Notes under the pieces: model-generated
Told to the model about the DNA's origin: nothing
The model's database searches: none
What the model saw: only the letters and a program-made list of their open reading frames with translations
IMG/VR virus record: IMGVR_UViG_3300043409_001724
Location: 1-32,448 of that record
Direction: 5' to 3' (one strand)
DNA: 32,448 nt
Origin: a virus
Shown: positions 1-5,521 of the stretch, in pieces
Position numbering within the stretch: the stretch's first letter is position 1
How the letters are laid out: every line of letters begins with the position of its first letter
Position numbers and translations under genes: made by a program

Positions 1-207
1 AGACAAGTTTACATACTGGTTCTGCCTAAGTGCCATTTCGCGAATTGGCTTGTGCTTGTCGTATTCCCATTTTGCCATAATGAGATCGTGTTTTTCCTGG
101 TCGTGCGAGAAATATATGAAGGCTAATATTCCTACAACTAATACTATACTGCTTAGTATACCGCCAATCAAAAATGGGATGTTTGTTGTTGCTTGTGTAA
201 TTTCCAT
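1..207 (-). CDS. Small membrane-anchored protein, 3' end beyond window
   Basis: The gene starts with ATG at 207 and stays open to base 1, so at least 69 residues are present and the C-terminus lies outside the window. Residues about 9-33 form one hydrophobic segment (IPFLIGGILSSIVLVVGILA), followed by a charged stretch rich in D, E, K and H. This is the pattern of a single-pass membrane protein with a short exposed N-terminus. It has its own strong promoter (261-293) and a leader containing AAACACTAAAAC, which also precedes the genes starting at 2143 and 2966. I do not recognise the family. A lysis or membrane-modifying accessory role is possible, but nothing in the sequence decides it. Confidence 0.6.
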   Translation of the reverse strand, partial: MEITQATTNIPFLIGGILSSIVLVVGILAFIYFSHDQEKHDLIMAKWEYDKHKPIREMALRQNQYVNLS

Positions 208-260
208 GTTCGTAGTGTTTTAGTGTTTAATTTATTTTTGTTTCTTACTTTCTTATACGA

Positions 261-293
261 CAAAGATATAAGAAAGTTTATAATAAGCAATAA
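261..293 (-). promoter_or_regulatory. Bacteroidota-type promoter for the 1-207 gene
   Basis: On the minus strand the -7 element reads TATCTTTG (plus-strand CAAAGATA at 261-268), an exact match to TAnnTTTG. A TTATTG -33 element lies 19 bp upstream (288-293). The inferred transcription start is about 254, giving a leader of about 47 nt before the ATG at 207. It separates this gene from the upstream KilA-N gene, whose stop is at 309. Confidence 0.65.
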
Positions 294-308
294 CTTTTCT
301 TATATTTT

Positions 309-1019
309 TTAACAAATTTTTTTACTCCACTTAACTCCCCACATATTCCTAAGTGCGTCAACAAGTTGCGTTTGAGAGTTGATATAACCCATATCTATGG
401 CAAAGGCCATTTTCTTTTCTAAATCTATAAGATCATTTAATTGCTGTCTGGTGGCAGTATTCCTTATACCAGCTTCGTGGCGGTTAAATACTACATAATT
501 AAGAGCCTTGGCAATTTTTACATAGTCGGGGCCAAATTTTTTAATTGCCCTTGAAAAGTCCTTATAAAAATCTCCCGCCTCTATTCTATTAATTATAAGA
601 CCGTCCGTTAACCATGTAACCACTTTTGCGTAAAGCATTGGGTTCATTTCAAGTGCAATAAGAGTCCATATATAAGGGTCGCAAGTAACTGTTTTATTAT
701 CGCCCCTGCCTGTGGTTTTATAAACCCCCAAGTCTTTCAGAACCCTTGAAATTCCCTTATTTTCGCAGTTTTCCATAAAAGCGGAAATTCCTGCTTTTAT
801 CAAACCTTGATTTTCAAGTATATAGTAAATGCGTTCTATATTGGTTTTTGACTCCAATACGGTTTTGGTATACCTTTCTGACCATCCATTAATACCTCTA
901 GCTATATCATAAGCGTTCTGCAGGTCGCTTAAATTTAAGTGACCTGTCTTTGTCTCTTGTCTAACTACTATGCCAAATAATTTTCGGTCAGTAGACTTCA
1001 TTGTTACATTTGTTTTCAT
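309..1019 (-). CDS. KilA-N-domain-like phage regulatory protein
   Basis: This 236-aa protein has the layout of KilA-N DNA-binding proteins. It opens with a strand-rich GIVVRQETKTGHLNLSDL region, in which the turn before NLSDL corresponds to the typical GyvnlTdl motif. Further on, WTLIALEMNPMLYAKVVTWLTDG matches the second half of the domain (lAlwlsP...V..wi). The C-terminal third (about 165-236) is a helical extension. Such proteins are usually phage antirepressors or regulators, and the DNA target here is unknown. The start codon overlaps the stop of the preceding small gene as ATGA (1016-1019), so the two are probably translationally coupled. The assignment rests on pattern recognition only. 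Confidence 0.6.
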   Translation of the reverse strand: MKTNVTMKSTDRKLFGIVVRQETKTGHLNLSDLQNAYDIARGINGWSERYTKTVLESKTNIERIYYILENQGLIKAGISAFMENCENKGISRVLKDLGVYKTTGRGDNKTVTCDPYIWTLIALEMNPMLYAKVVTWLTDGLIINRIEAGDFYKDFSRAIKKFGPDYVKIAKALNYVVFNRHEAGIRNTATRQQLNDLIDLEKKMAFAIDMGYINSQTQLVDALRNMWGVKWSKKIC

Positions 1020-1237
1020 GATACAAGCTTTTTGTTCTTTTCAATTTTTTTGACAACAGACTTTAGGGCGTTGAGTATCTCGTAATTCTCGACTCCATAG
1101 TGTATTACGTTGTATATATTTCTGCTTTTAAACTTTCCTGGATACATTAACTCTATAGCCCCAAGGTATCTTTTTGGTAATTTTGCCCTAACCTCTTCCA
1201 ACTCCCTGACAAACTTTTCATTAGGATTTTTCTTCAT
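1016..1237 (-). CDS. Small putative DNA-binding protein (73 aa)
   Basis: The reading frame is open further upstream, but the likely start is the ATG at 1237 (MKKNPNEKF), because the sequence before it is low-complexity and AT-rich. The 73-residue basic product has a helix-rich pattern: VRELEEVRAKLPKRYLGAI, then a short turn, then a second segment NIYNVIHYG and a C-terminal helix ending in lysines. It resembles the small helix-turn-helix-like proteins common in Bacteroidota phages (LPK..., then a YNV-type recognition helix). It is coupled by ATGA to the KilA-N gene, which suggests that the pair forms one regulatory unit. The function is inferred. Confidence 0.6.
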   Translation of the reverse strand: MKKNPNEKFVRELEEVRAKLPKRYLGAIELMYPGKFKSRNIYNVIHYGVENYEILNALKSVVKKIEKNKKLVS

Positions 1238-1491
1238 ATAAGAATTTTTACTATATTTGGTGTAATATTTGAACGTAAATATATAAAATAGTTTATAATG
1301 AAATATAAGAAGTCGTATATTATTTATCCACATGAATATATTAGGTAATAGATTAAAAATCTTGTAGATAACACAGAGAAACTTCTCAAAACGATACGAT
1401 AACTGAGCAAGTACGAGATCGTTGATAATAAACTGCGTAGGGTTTGTGTGTGATTATTTTTTTACAGTTGCTGATACAATTATAGATTTCT
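1238..1491. other. AT-rich stretch without a recognisable gene
   Basis: This non-coding interval separates the 1016-1237 gene from the terminator at 1492-1524. It should contain the promoter for the KilA-N pair, but I found no exact TAnnTTTG box on the minus strand. Near-matches TATATTTA and TATATTTC occur at about 1275-1315. No ORF with a convincing start was seen. Confidence 0.4.
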
Positions 1492-1524
1492 AAAAAAATA
1501 AAGGCCCTCTGATTAGAAGGGCCT
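1492..1524 (-). terminator. Rho-independent terminator
   Basis: On the minus strand the perfect 7-bp stem AGGCCCT/AGGGCCT (1502-1508 with 1518-1524, 9-nt loop) is followed by TTTATTTTTTTA (1490-1501). This is a canonical intrinsic terminator for leftward transcripts. It closes the small unit that starts at the promoter 1804-1833. Confidence 0.85.
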
Positions 1525-1594
1525 CATAATACTGTTGGCAAGCAGTAGTACTCGAAGCAGACATCTTAACGTAAAATAAGAGGTCTCATTAGCT

Positions 1595-1756
1595 TTAAAA
1601 AGCGTTATTACTTCGTGTATTAATGGTTTGATAGAACCGTTCTATCACAAGTAAGTGTAAGTAGGTCATACTACCCAAGCTTACTAATTCACGGTTAGTA
1701 GCCTTGTACACTACATCCGTTAACAAAAGCCTCTGTGTAAGTTGCTCTTCTTCCAT
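1595..1756 (-). CDS. Putative 53-aa protein in a self-contained transcription unit
   Basis: The ORF begins with ATG at 1756 (MEEEQLTQRLLLTDVVYKA...) and ends with TAA at 1595-1597. It is the only sizeable ORF between a good promoter (1804-1833) and a good terminator (1492-1524). The composition looks like protein: an acidic N-terminus, amphipathic helices and a basic C-terminus. I do not recognise a family. The ATG lies in the 3' arm of a possible hairpin (UUCCGU-ACGU-AUGGAA, minus strand of 1751-1766), which could limit translation. About 70 nt between the stop and the terminator are non-coding, or hold a 24-codon ORF that runs into the terminator. A regulatory RNA of about 300 nt is the alternative reading. 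Confidence 0.45.
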   Translation of the reverse strand: MEEEQLTQRLLLTDVVYKATNRELVSLGSMTYLHLLVIERFYQTINTRSNNAF

Positions 1757-1803
1757 ACGTACGGAAAGGAACAATGATAAGCAGGGGACTTTTTATTTAT
1801 ATA

Positions 1804-1833
1804 CAAAGGTATTAAAAATTTTATCAATTCAAT
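1804..1833 (-). promoter_or_regulatory. Promoter of the small 1.5-1.8 kb unit
   Basis: The -7 element is TACCTTTG (plus-strand CAAAGGTA, 1804-1811), an exact TAnnTTTG. The -33 element is ATTG (1830-1833), with an 18-bp spacer. The inferred start is about 1797. The -33 element overlaps the last codons of the upstream gene (stop at 1829). Confidence 0.6.
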
Positions 1834-2143
1834 ACCTTTCCGCGATTTCTAAAACCACATTAAATTCTGCCTCTATTGCAGATTTTAGTTCCTCGATTCT
1901 TGCATAGTCAATATTGTCAACAAATGCATTGCCTTCCTCCCAGATTTGAAGGTCAATACCGTAATTGCCAATCGCGAATTTTGAGAGTAGATCATATATC
2001 TTAATCACATTGTCCGTGTAATGGCCCTCCGCTCCATTCACACCTATCCACGCTGCATTGTAGTCTTCTCCTGTCAATAGGAATGCTATTTTTACAATTG
2101 CGTTTCCGTTGCTATTCGATACTAATAATTCTGAGGTTGTCAT
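1829..2143 (-). CDS. Hypothetical acidic protein (104 aa)
   Basis: The ATG at 2143 follows a leader of about 27 nt from the operator-bearing promoter at 2177-2219. The product is acidic and mixed alpha/beta, with a central aromatic stretch (YNAAWIGVNGAEGHYTDNVIKIYDLL) and a C-terminal helix (ARIEELKSAIEAEF). I do not recognise the family. The promoter and 5' leader are close copies of those of the 2529-2966 gene, so the two are expected to be regulated together, probably by the repressor-like gene between them. Confidence 0.7.
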   Translation of the reverse strand: MTTSELLVSNSNGNAIVKIAFLLTGEDYNAAWIGVNGAEGHYTDNVIKIYDLLSKFAIGNYGIDLQIWEEGNAFVDNIDYARIEELKSAIEAEFNVVLEIAERY

Positions 2144-2228
2144 GTTGTTTTTTTGTTTTAGTGTTTAATTATGATGCAAATATATATCCCTTTACGGATA
2201 TATCCTAATATGGTTGCATATATTTTCC
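2141..2228 (-). promoter_or_regulatory. Promoter/operator and leader, copy 1
   Basis: The minus strand carries TATATTTG (plus-strand CAAATATA, 2177-2184) as the -7 element. A perfect 8-bp inverted repeat, ATATATCC-CTTTAC-GGATATAT (2182-2203), overlaps it and extends upstream, as a repressor operator would. No good -33 TTTG is seen. From the ATG to about 2219 the sequence is a near-duplicate of 2964-3043: the same poly-T/GTTTTAGTG leader, the same TTACGG block and the same CCTAATA-GGTTGCAT block. Confidence 0.6.
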
Positions 2229-2230
2229 TA

Positions 2231-2437
2231 TTATTTTTCAAATAGCTCTAATATGTCTGATTTTGAGGCGTTTATACCCTTGCATATTTTTATAAAGTTC
2301 TCGGCGCTTGGCTGTCTGGTGGCGTTTACGTACATTTGGATAGATGTTTGATCGACGCCCGAATCTTTTGCGAGCCGGTACATTGTTAGACCCTTTTTCT
2401 GCATTTGGTTTTTTAAGAAATCTGATATTGTTTTCAT
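2231..2437 (-). CDS. Cro/CI-type (XRE family) transcriptional repressor
   Basis: This 68-aa protein is essentially a single HTH_3 domain. Helix 2 and the recognition helix lie at about residues 18-38 (LTMYRLAKDSGVDQTSIQMY), followed by RQPSAENFIKICKGI and a short C-terminal helix. The length matches Cro-like or minimal XRE regulators and leaves no room for a dimerisation or peptidase domain. It lies between two genes with near-identical promoter/operator leaders, one of them (2177-2219) only about 10 bp downstream of its stop. It is therefore the obvious candidate to bind the inverted repeat there. Its start overlaps the stop of a 22-codon ORF (2434-2502) as ATGA, which may regulate its translation. 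Confidence 0.85.
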   Translation of the reverse strand: MKTISDFLKNQMQKKGLTMYRLAKDSGVDQTSIQMYVNATRQPSAENFIKICKGINASKSDILELFEK

Positions 2438-2502
2438 GTTTTTTTAGTTTCGTTTTTTTGGATTTTTGCAGGGAAAATCGGTATTCCCGTTTTTTCTATC
2501 AT
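2434..2502 (-). CDS. Possible 22-aa leader peptide coupled to the repressor
   Basis: A short ORF begins with ATG at 2502 (MIEKTGIPIFPAKIQKNETKKT). Its TGA overlaps the ATG of the XRE gene (ATGA at 2434-2437), the arrangement of translational coupling. It could be a true leader peptide or chance. There is no homology to judge by. Confidence 0.3.
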   Translation of the reverse strand: MIEKTGIPIFPAKIQKNETKKT

Positions 2503-2528
2503 TTTGTTGGCTTGCGGGTATACGAGTG

Positions 2529-2966
2529 TTATAGGTCAGCCTGCTCAATGTCAGCAATTTTAGTATAATAGCCATCATATTCATACCCGTCGTCTGTTAA
2601 ATTCATAATGCACCTACCGTCCGTGTAAATTCCTGGTCCTGTGAACTTAAAGAAACGATCCTCTCTTCTTGTATATAAGAGAGCCTGACGCTTTTTTGTT
2701 GCTTCAAAATACTCTACCTCTGTCATTCCTGTTATATCAGAGTCGTTGAAATGAGGAGTAGAGATGAACTCCCTGATAAAATCTTCAAGAGTCTCTATTT
2801 TAATCGAAAATTCGTAATCTTCTTGGCAAAAACTAATCAGTTTTACCCTTGCCTCTTCGAGCGTAAGACCCGAATCCAGTTCTCTACTAGTTGTATTTTT
2901 GGCATACTTAGCATTTCTTGAAGCTTGGTGCAAATTTGTAGATTCTGTTATTTTGAAGGTTTCCAT
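2529..2966 (-). CDS. Hypothetical protein (145 aa)
   Basis: The frame is open up to 3002, but that extension would cover the -7 promoter box at 3000-3007. The real start is therefore the ATG at 2966 (METFKITEST). The product is acidic and mixed alpha/beta, with no membrane segment. It has a helix LTLEEARVKLISFCQED, then GMTEVEYFEATKKRQALLYTRREDRFFKF and a glycine- and tyrosine-rich C-terminus (DDGYEYDGYY). I do not recognise the family. The gene shares its promoter and leader with the 1829-2143 gene and is divergent from the small plus-strand gene at 3187. Confidence 0.7.
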   Translation of the reverse strand: METFKITESTNLHQASRNAKYAKNTTSRELDSGLTLEEARVKLISFCQEDYEFSIKIETLEDFIREFISTPHFNDSDITGMTEVEYFEATKKRQALLYTRREDRFFKFTGPGIYTDGRCIMNLTDDGYEYDGYYTKIADIEQADL

Positions 2967-3050
2967 GTTGTTTTTTGTTTTAGTGCTTAATTTATAATAC
3001 AAATATATACACTCTTACGGTCATATCCTAATAAGGTTGCATTTATTTTA
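2964..3050 (-). promoter_or_regulatory. Promoter/operator and leader, copy 2
   Basis: The -7 element is TATATTTG (plus-strand CAAATATA, 3000-3007), about 34 bp upstream of the ATG at 2966. The sequence aligns with copy 1 over about 85 bp: CATGTTG and the poly-T stretch, GTTTTAGTG, CAAATATATA, TTACGG, and ATATCCTAATA-GGTTGCAT. The inverted repeat that is perfect in copy 1 is degraded here, so any repressor affinity may differ between the two copies. Confidence 0.6.
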
Positions 3051-3150
3051 AAGATTTTTTACTCTTAGGTAATAGGCGTTTGATTGTTAGCAACTTATAA
3101 GTAAGTTTATTTTTAGGTTTGAGCGAATAGGGCGTTTTTAAAAAAAATCG

Positions 3151-3158
3151 TATATTTG
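3151..3158 (+). promoter_or_regulatory. Plus-strand -7 element for the small 3187 gene
   Basis: TATATTTG is an exact TAnnTTTG, 28 bp before the ATG at 3187. No clear -33 TTTG lies at the right distance; the nearest TTTG (3118-3121) is 29 bp away. With the minus-strand promoter at 3000 it forms a divergent control region of about 150 bp. Confidence 0.45.
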
Positions 3159-3186
3159 TGTACTCTTTTTAACAAAAAAAACAGAC

Positions 3187-3350
3187 ATGAAGAAACAAAA
3201 AAAGAATTTACCTGCTTCGATGACAGAAACCTGCCGAATGTCAACATCTCTTATGAGCGCTCGAAGGAAATTGAAGACAAAATAACCCCGTTATTGGCAG
3301 AGGCAGCGAATAAGCTAAGACTTACAAGTCCGCACTTGTTCTCTAAATAA
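3187..3350 (+). CDS. Small plus-strand gene needing a -1 frameshift at A AAA AAG (54 aa)
   Basis: The ATG at 3187 has a typical A-rich Bacteroidota leader and a -7 box. The zero frame ends after 32 codons (stop 3283-3285) with a composition unlike a protein. The -1 frame continues to 3350 and looks like a real protein (EFTCFDDRNLPNVNISYERS..., ending in an amphipathic helix). The switch point is A AAA AAG at 3198-3204, the dnaX-type slip heptamer. Slipping there gives MKKQKK joined to the long frame, 54 residues in all. Alternatives are a sequencing indel in the A7 run (A8 would restore the frame) or transcriptional slippage. The function is unknown. The terminator at 3352-3390 follows the stop directly. 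Confidence 0.5.
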
Positions 3351-3351
3351 A

Positions 3352-3390
3352 AACCGACAGCTATTAAAATTTATCTAATAGCTGTCGGTT
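3352..3390. terminator. Strong bidirectional terminator between converging units
   Basis: A perfect 15-bp inverted repeat (AACCGACAGCTATTA / TAATAGCTGTCGGTT, 9-nt loop) is flanked by CGTTTTAT on the plus side and by TTTTTATTT on the minus side. It ends the small plus-strand gene and also the long minus-strand late operon, whose last gene stops at 3418. Confidence 0.9.
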
Positions 3391-3417
3391 CGTTTTATAA
3401 TAGGTGTAAATATACTG

Positions 3418-3972
3418 CTACCTCTTATTCCAAGCAAATAAAAAAAACATTATTGCGATTAACATTCCTGCAATAAACTCCTTCACCGACCATAAATTTT
3501 TAAGGAAACTTCGTTTCTCTATAACAGGTTTTACAATATCCCGTTTAACATCTCTCGTTATTATCGCCTCCTTAAATTTCAAAGACACGTGTAAAGATTC
3601 GCCTTTAGGCCATATTTTTACAACGACTCCAGCGCTATCGAATGTTATTGTCTTTAAGATAGATTCGAGCTTACAGGCGCTTTTGATCCTGTTTTTTATA
3701 TTTAAGAGATTACTTTTTCCGCGTAATTTCTCGCAGTTTTCTTGCAGATAAACTATTATGGTATCCGTCTGCTTATTCAGATCTAAATAGCTTGTAACAC
3801 TGTCTCGATAAAATACCCTGTCCACCTCTTTGAATGTCGTATCTATTTTTACTACCTCAATAGTATCTATAAGCCTCCACTTGTCGTTTAGATTTGCAAC
3901 GCGCCTCATTGCGCCATCCCGGCTTGTTATGCAGCTAGGCAGTAGAAGTAATGCAAGTATTAGATTACGCAT
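3418..3972 (-). CDS. Lipoprotein with C-terminal membrane segment, candidate unimolecular spanin
   Basis: The frame is open to 4029, but the ATG at 3972 gives a textbook lipoprotein signal: MRNLILALLLLPSC with lipobox L-P-S-C and the lipidated Cys at residue 14. A periplasmic region of about 145 residues is predicted next, strand- and Asp/Thr-rich (DTIEVVKIDTTFKEVDRVFYRDSV). A single membrane helix (about 163-181, EFIAGMLIAIMFFLFAW) and basic NKR end the protein. An outer-membrane lipid anchor plus an inner-membrane C-terminal helix is the defining layout of u-spanins such as T1 gp11. The gene is last in the lysis cassette, overlaps the holin candidate by 8 nt, and precedes the terminator. 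The function is inferred from layout and position. Confidence 0.6.
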   Translation of the reverse strand: MRNLILALLLLPSCITSRDGAMRRVANLNDKWRLIDTIEVVKIDTTFKEVDRVFYRDSVTSYLDLNKQTDTIIVYLQENCEKLRGKSNLLNIKNRIKSACKLESILKTITFDSAGVVVKIWPKGESLHVSLKFKEAIITRDVKRDIVKPVIEKRSFLKNLWSVKEFIAGMLIAIMFFLFAWNKR

Positions 3973-4216
3973 CTGTCTTGTTTTTAAACAAAGAAAATAA
4001 CGCACTCGCCACTTTTCCCGCGTATTCATCCAGCTTAGTCTTGGGAGAGATTACAAGCACGAACGATACCGCCAAGCCTATACCACATTCCCACCATGTG
4101 TTTAGCGCGTTTGGATTCGGAAGCCTGTAGATTCCTAGCGTGTGTAATGTTACTGCCACTAATACGACTCCTCCTAAAGCAGAGAGAAACCAGCCTTTTA
4201 TTACATTTTCTAGCAT
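3965..4216 (-). CDS. Putative holin, two membrane segments (83 aa)
   Basis: I chose the ATG at 4216 (MLENVIKGWF), just after the endolysin stop (4221), over an upstream in-frame start inside the endolysin. Two hydrophobic segments, about residues 8-28 (WFLSALGGVVLVAVTLHTLG) and 46-61 (CGIGLAVSFVLVIS), are joined by a polar loop, and the C-terminus is charged. Size, topology and position next to the endolysin fit a class II-like holin. The start of the spanin candidate overlaps its last codons by 8 nt. It could also be an accessory membrane protein. Confidence 0.55.
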   Translation of the reverse strand: MLENVIKGWFLSALGGVVLVAVTLHTLGIYRLPNPNALNTWWECGIGLAVSFVLVISPKTKLDEYAGKVASALFSLFKNKTDA

Positions 4217-4220
4217 AGTT

Positions 4221-4784
4221 TTATTTTTTAAATTTGATTGCATTTGCTCTGGCTATTAAGCCAGTCTTGAATTTGATATTTATTTTTTTTGAGTTTTCGA
4301 TCATTGAAATTCTTCTACTCTGCAGCTCGGTAAATACTACCAACGGATTCTCTTTATTGACCACCTCTATGTCTTGATTGGTCATTACTCCCGTTATCTT
4401 TTCTTTTGAATCATAAACAATACGCTGAATAGCCTTTACAGACAAGCCGATTCCAGAGTTGAAGCCGTAATCTCCGATCATTTCAGCAAGCGATTGATTG
4501 TCTACTAAGTCCAGTTTCATCTTGTCCCAGTAAGCTGCTTTAGAGTGTTTTTCCGCTGCCTTGTAAATTTCCTGTCTTGGGATTCTCTGATTCCACGCGG
4601 GCGTACCATTCGTTTTAATGTATGCGTCTATCATGACCCATCCCTCCCATGCCTTGTTATAGTTCCGTGCTATCCCTAGATACGTTTCACCGCCCTTGTC
4701 GCCCATCTTAGCAGCGTAAGCAGCACTTGCGTAGCCTCCTTCGTACTTTAATAAAAAAGGATAGTATAGTGAGAAATTAGCCAT
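4221..4784 (-). CDS. Endolysin, GH108-type N-acetylmuramidase with peptidoglycan-binding C-terminus
   Basis: This 187-aa protein carries the glycoside hydrolase family 108 signature near its N-terminus: KYEGGY (catalytic Glu at residue 15) followed by D29-KGGETYLGIAR. AYWDKMKLD and LAEMIGDYGFNSG are the typical continuation of the lysozyme-like fold, and the C-terminal half corresponds to the PG_binding_3 region. The enzyme would cleave the MurNAc-GlcNAc backbone of peptidoglycan at lysis. No signal peptide is seen, so it needs a holin for export. It overlaps the coiled-coil membrane protein upstream by 8 nt and is followed by the holin and spanin candidates. Confidence 0.88.
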   Translation of the reverse strand: MANFSLYYPFLLKYEGGYASAAYAAKMGDKGGETYLGIARNYNKAWEGWVMIDAYIKTNGTPAWNQRIPRQEIYKAAEKHSKAAYWDKMKLDLVDNQSLAEMIGDYGFNSGIGLSVKAIQRIVYDSKEKITGVMTNQDIEVVNKENPLVVFTELQSRRISMIENSKKINIKFKTGLIARANAIKFKK

Positions 4785-5166
4785 TAGTTTTTTTTTCGAT
4801 AAATTGAGAGACCCTCTCCATTATTTTTGTATTATCCTTTACAAGCATCTTCATCTCGCCGTGTTGCTCCTTTAGTTCGGAACTTAAAATCCTTACGGTT
4901 TGATTAAATTCCTTTAACGCATTATTATTTTCCTTCCACGCTGATTTTAAATCTTCCAAAACGAGCGCCTGATTATTTATAGAAAATTCGAGTGCCTGTA
5001 TTTTTAACTCGTGTTCACCGTGCCCTTTCTCTAGTGCCTTTACAGACTCCACGATTGCATTATCAATACGATCTTGATTATTTTGATATTTTCGCAAGAA
5101 TATATCTTTGACAATCATAATGCCTATTCCGCTCCCAAGCACCCATTCTAGTAGTGTACCTTCCAT
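4777..5166 (-). CDS. Membrane-anchored coiled-coil protein of the lysis cassette
   Basis: This 129-aa protein has one N-terminal hydrophobic segment (about residues 5-22, LLEWVLGSGIGIMIVKDIF) and then a long charged heptad-rich region to the end. The layout resembles BhlA/UviB-like holins (N-terminal membrane helix plus coiled coil) and, reversed, XhlA-type hemolysin proteins. It lies directly upstream of the endolysin with an 8-nt overlap, so a role in lysis is likely. Whether it is the holin, an antiholin or a tail-associated protein cannot be decided from sequence. Confidence 0.55.
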   Translation of the reverse strand: MEGTLLEWVLGSGIGIMIVKDIFLRKYQNNQDRIDNAIVESVKALEKGHGEHELKIQALEFSINNQALVLEDLKSAWKENNNALKEFNQTVRILSSELKEQHGEMKMLVKDNTKIMERVSQFIEKKTNG

Positions 5167-5183
5167 TCTTCTTTAGTTTAAGT

Positions 5184-5209
5184 AGCGTTCGCCAAAATTG
5201 GCGAACGCT
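5184..5209. terminator. Perfect 12-bp hairpin between structural and lysis modules
   Basis: AGCGTTCGCCAA and TTGGCGAACGCT are separated by only two bases. A T-rich tract follows on the plus side (TGTTTTTGTTT) but not on the minus side, where ACTTAAACT follows. For the leftward operon it is therefore better read as a processing, stabilising or attenuating hairpin just ahead of the lysis genes. As an intrinsic terminator it would act on rightward antisense transcripts. Confidence 0.55.
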
Positions 5210-5218
5210 TGTTTTTGT

Positions 5219-5488
5219 TTAAGAATACTTATTAATTTTAACATCCGAAGCCAACAACGTGGAGCCTGGGAAATCAGCTGTAACCCGCGCTATTACTGCA
5301 TTTTTAAGAGCTGTATTAATAGCATTGTCGGATTGAGACATGTCTATTATTGCTACGACATCAATCCGTTGTGGCGTGAACGCCTCTGGTGCTATTGGAT
5401 TTACCTTCGTTGCGATTGTAAAATCGGTCATTAATGGATTATCTTGGTTCGGTTGTACTTCCGACATTATACATATTGCTTGTGCCAT
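5219..5488 (-). CDS. Hypothetical small protein before the lysis cassette (89 aa)
   Basis: The start is ATG at 5488, with an in-frame alternative at 5467 (MSEVQPNQDN). The protein is predicted to be soluble. It has a strand-rich middle (PQRIDVVAIIDMSQS) and an alanine-rich helix (NAINTALKNAVIARVTADFPG), ending with LLASDVKINKYS. It is separated from the fibre gene by about 30 nt and followed by the hairpin at 5184-5209. I do not recognise a family. From position it may be a small virion or fibre-associated protein. Confidence 0.6.
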   Translation of the reverse strand: MAQAICIMSEVQPNQDNPLMTDFTIATKVNPIAPEAFTPQRIDVVAIIDMSQSDNAINTALKNAVIARVTADFPGSTLLASDVKINKYS

Positions 5489-5521
5489 AATTTTTGATTT
5501 ATTTTAGTTTAATTTAATTGT

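Noticed and set aside
1492-1833. tmRNA, RNase P RNA or 6S RNA
   Set aside because: The transcript lacks the tRNA-like ends and tag frame of tmRNA, the conserved RNase P segments, and the long open bulge of 6S RNA that I could look for by eye.
1704-1907. Plus-strand ORF of 67 codons
   Set aside because: It runs antisense to a good minus-strand promoter, the 53-aa ORF and the end of the 1829-2143 gene, and its composition (Ser- and Ile-rich) is unlike a protein.
2344-2568. Plus-strand ORF of 74 codons
   Set aside because: It is antisense to the clear XRE repressor and has a Phe-rich composition typical of a shadow frame.
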